From positions 62,001 through 126,000 of the forward strand of contig NZ_JADYVX010000023.1 in the NCBI RefSeq assembly GCF_020194175.1: a stretch of 64,000 nt of DNA. The letters are read 5' to 3'. The translations under genes were made by a program, and so were the position numbers. The notes beneath the pieces were generated by a model. The model ran no database searches. It was not told the origin of the DNA and saw nothing but the letters and a program-made list of their open reading frames with translations. Positions within the stretch are counted from its first letter, which is position 1; each line of letters begins with the position of its first letter. This DNA is from Bradyrhizobium sp. BRP22. Lineage in GTDB: Bacteria > Pseudomonadota > Alphaproteobacteria > Rhizobiales > Xanthobacteraceae. Positions 63,547 to 64,000 of this stretch are shown one piece after another.

Positions 63547-64000
63547 TCCGCAGCTTCCTTGAACTCGTCGGGGAAGTATTTAATCACGGAGGTCAGGGGA
63601 TTCGAGGCGGCCTGACCCAGGCCGCAGATCGACGCATCGCGCATCGCCTGGCTCAGTTCCTCGAGCAACGCCTGGTTCCACACCGGCCGTTCCATCAGCA
63701 TCGCCGCCTTCTGCGTGCCGACGCGGCACGGCGTGCACTGGCCGCAGCTTTCATCCTCGAAGAAGCGCATCAGGTTCAGCGCCGCAGCCTTCACGCTGTC
63801 CACTTGCGACAGGATCACGATCGCCGCCGAGCCGATGAAGCAGCCGTATTTTTCCAGCGTGCCGAAATCGAGCGGGATGTCGTCCATCGCAGCCGGCAGG
63901 ATGCCGCCGGAGGCACCGCCCGGCAGATAAGCGTGAAGGGTGTGGCCCTCGGCCATGCCGCCGCAATATTCATCGATCAGTTCGCGCACGGTGATGCCGG
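63543..64000 (-). CDS. fdsB: NAD-linked formate dehydrogenase, beta subunit (C-terminal part)
   Basis: The last 151 or so codons of a NuoF-like subunit; its start lies outside the window. The 4Fe-4S cluster motif ESCGQCTPCRVGT, typical of NuoF/HoxF/FdsB, is followed by the helical end that binds this cluster, and GGASGGILPA precedes it. FdsB carries FMN and NAD-binding sites in the missing part and passes electrons from fdsA to NAD. The stop overlaps the fdsA start by four bases, in the typical order gamma-beta-alpha. Confidence 0.9.
   Translation of the reverse strand, partial: GITVRELIDEYCGGMAEGHTLHAYLPGGASGGILPAAMDDIPLDFGTLEKYGCFIGSAAIVILSQVDSVKAAALNLMRFFEDESCGQCTPCRVGTQKAAMLMERPVWNQALLEELSQAMRDASICGLGQAASNPLTSVIKYFPDEFKEAAE

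Overview
The window looks like chromosome of a Bradyrhizobium-type alphaproteobacterium. The evidence is high GC, the gene families present, several classes of dispersed palindromes typical of that group (including a 49-nt element starting GAGCATGATC), and promoter sequences matching the consensus of EcfG, the alphaproteobacterial general-stress sigma factor. No tRNA, rRNA, insertion sequence, prophage or CRISPR array was seen.

Layout. 1-2.6 kb: the start of an alpha/beta hydrolase, a DUF4269 protein, an NAD(P)-binding SDR-like protein and a dimeric-barrel protein. 2.8-7.5 kb: an operon for a flavin/Fe-S oxidoreductase plus both subunits of a 2-oxoacid:ferredoxin oxidoreductase (korAB type). 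7.7-8.9 kb: a periplasmic branched-chain-amino-acid-type binding protein. 9.1-13.9 kb: prkA-yeaH-spoVR stress operon with a consensus EcfG promoter. 14.4-15.4 kb: two decayed genes, a secreted protein and a DsrE-like protein. 15.6-23.2 kb: sugar-phosphate cluster tal-pgi fusion, gnd, zwf, pgl, gntK and a HAD phosphatase. 23.3-28.2 kb, minus strand: malQ, a GH15 glucosidase/trehalase and an L,D-transpeptidase. 28.4-42.4 kb: a tightly coupled glgE, treS-maltokinase, glgB, glgX, treZ, treY operon. 42.6-47.5 kb: a polyhydroxyalkanoate-system protein, a DUF3309 membrane peptide, divergent ligD and ku (NHEJ repair) and a DUF6496 basic protein. 47.6-55.8 kb: the kdp potassium-uptake operon with three tiny membrane ORFs ahead of kdpA. 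56.2-58.4 kb: four to five small unknown genes. 58.7-64.0 kb: a DapA-family protein lacking its catalytic residues, corA, and the fdsA/fdsB subunits of NAD-linked formate dehydrogenase.

How it fits together. The centre of the window is carbohydrate storage and stress. The pentose-phosphate genes interconvert glucose-6-P and supply reductant. TreS-maltokinase and GlgE turn trehalose into alpha-glucan, GlgB branches it, and GlgX, TreY and TreZ can return glucan to trehalose, so the operon can run as a cycle. Exact GGAAC-N16/17-CGTT promoters lie just upstream of prkA, the DUF3309 gene and corA. Looser matches (GGAAC-N18/19-TT) lie upstream of ligD, ku, malQ, glgE and the L,D-transpeptidase gene. 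This suggests that much of the window is a general-stress-response neighbourhood: osmoprotectant/glucan metabolism, DNA end joining, envelope and ion homeostasis. That regulon view is an inference from sequence; the families themselves are well established.
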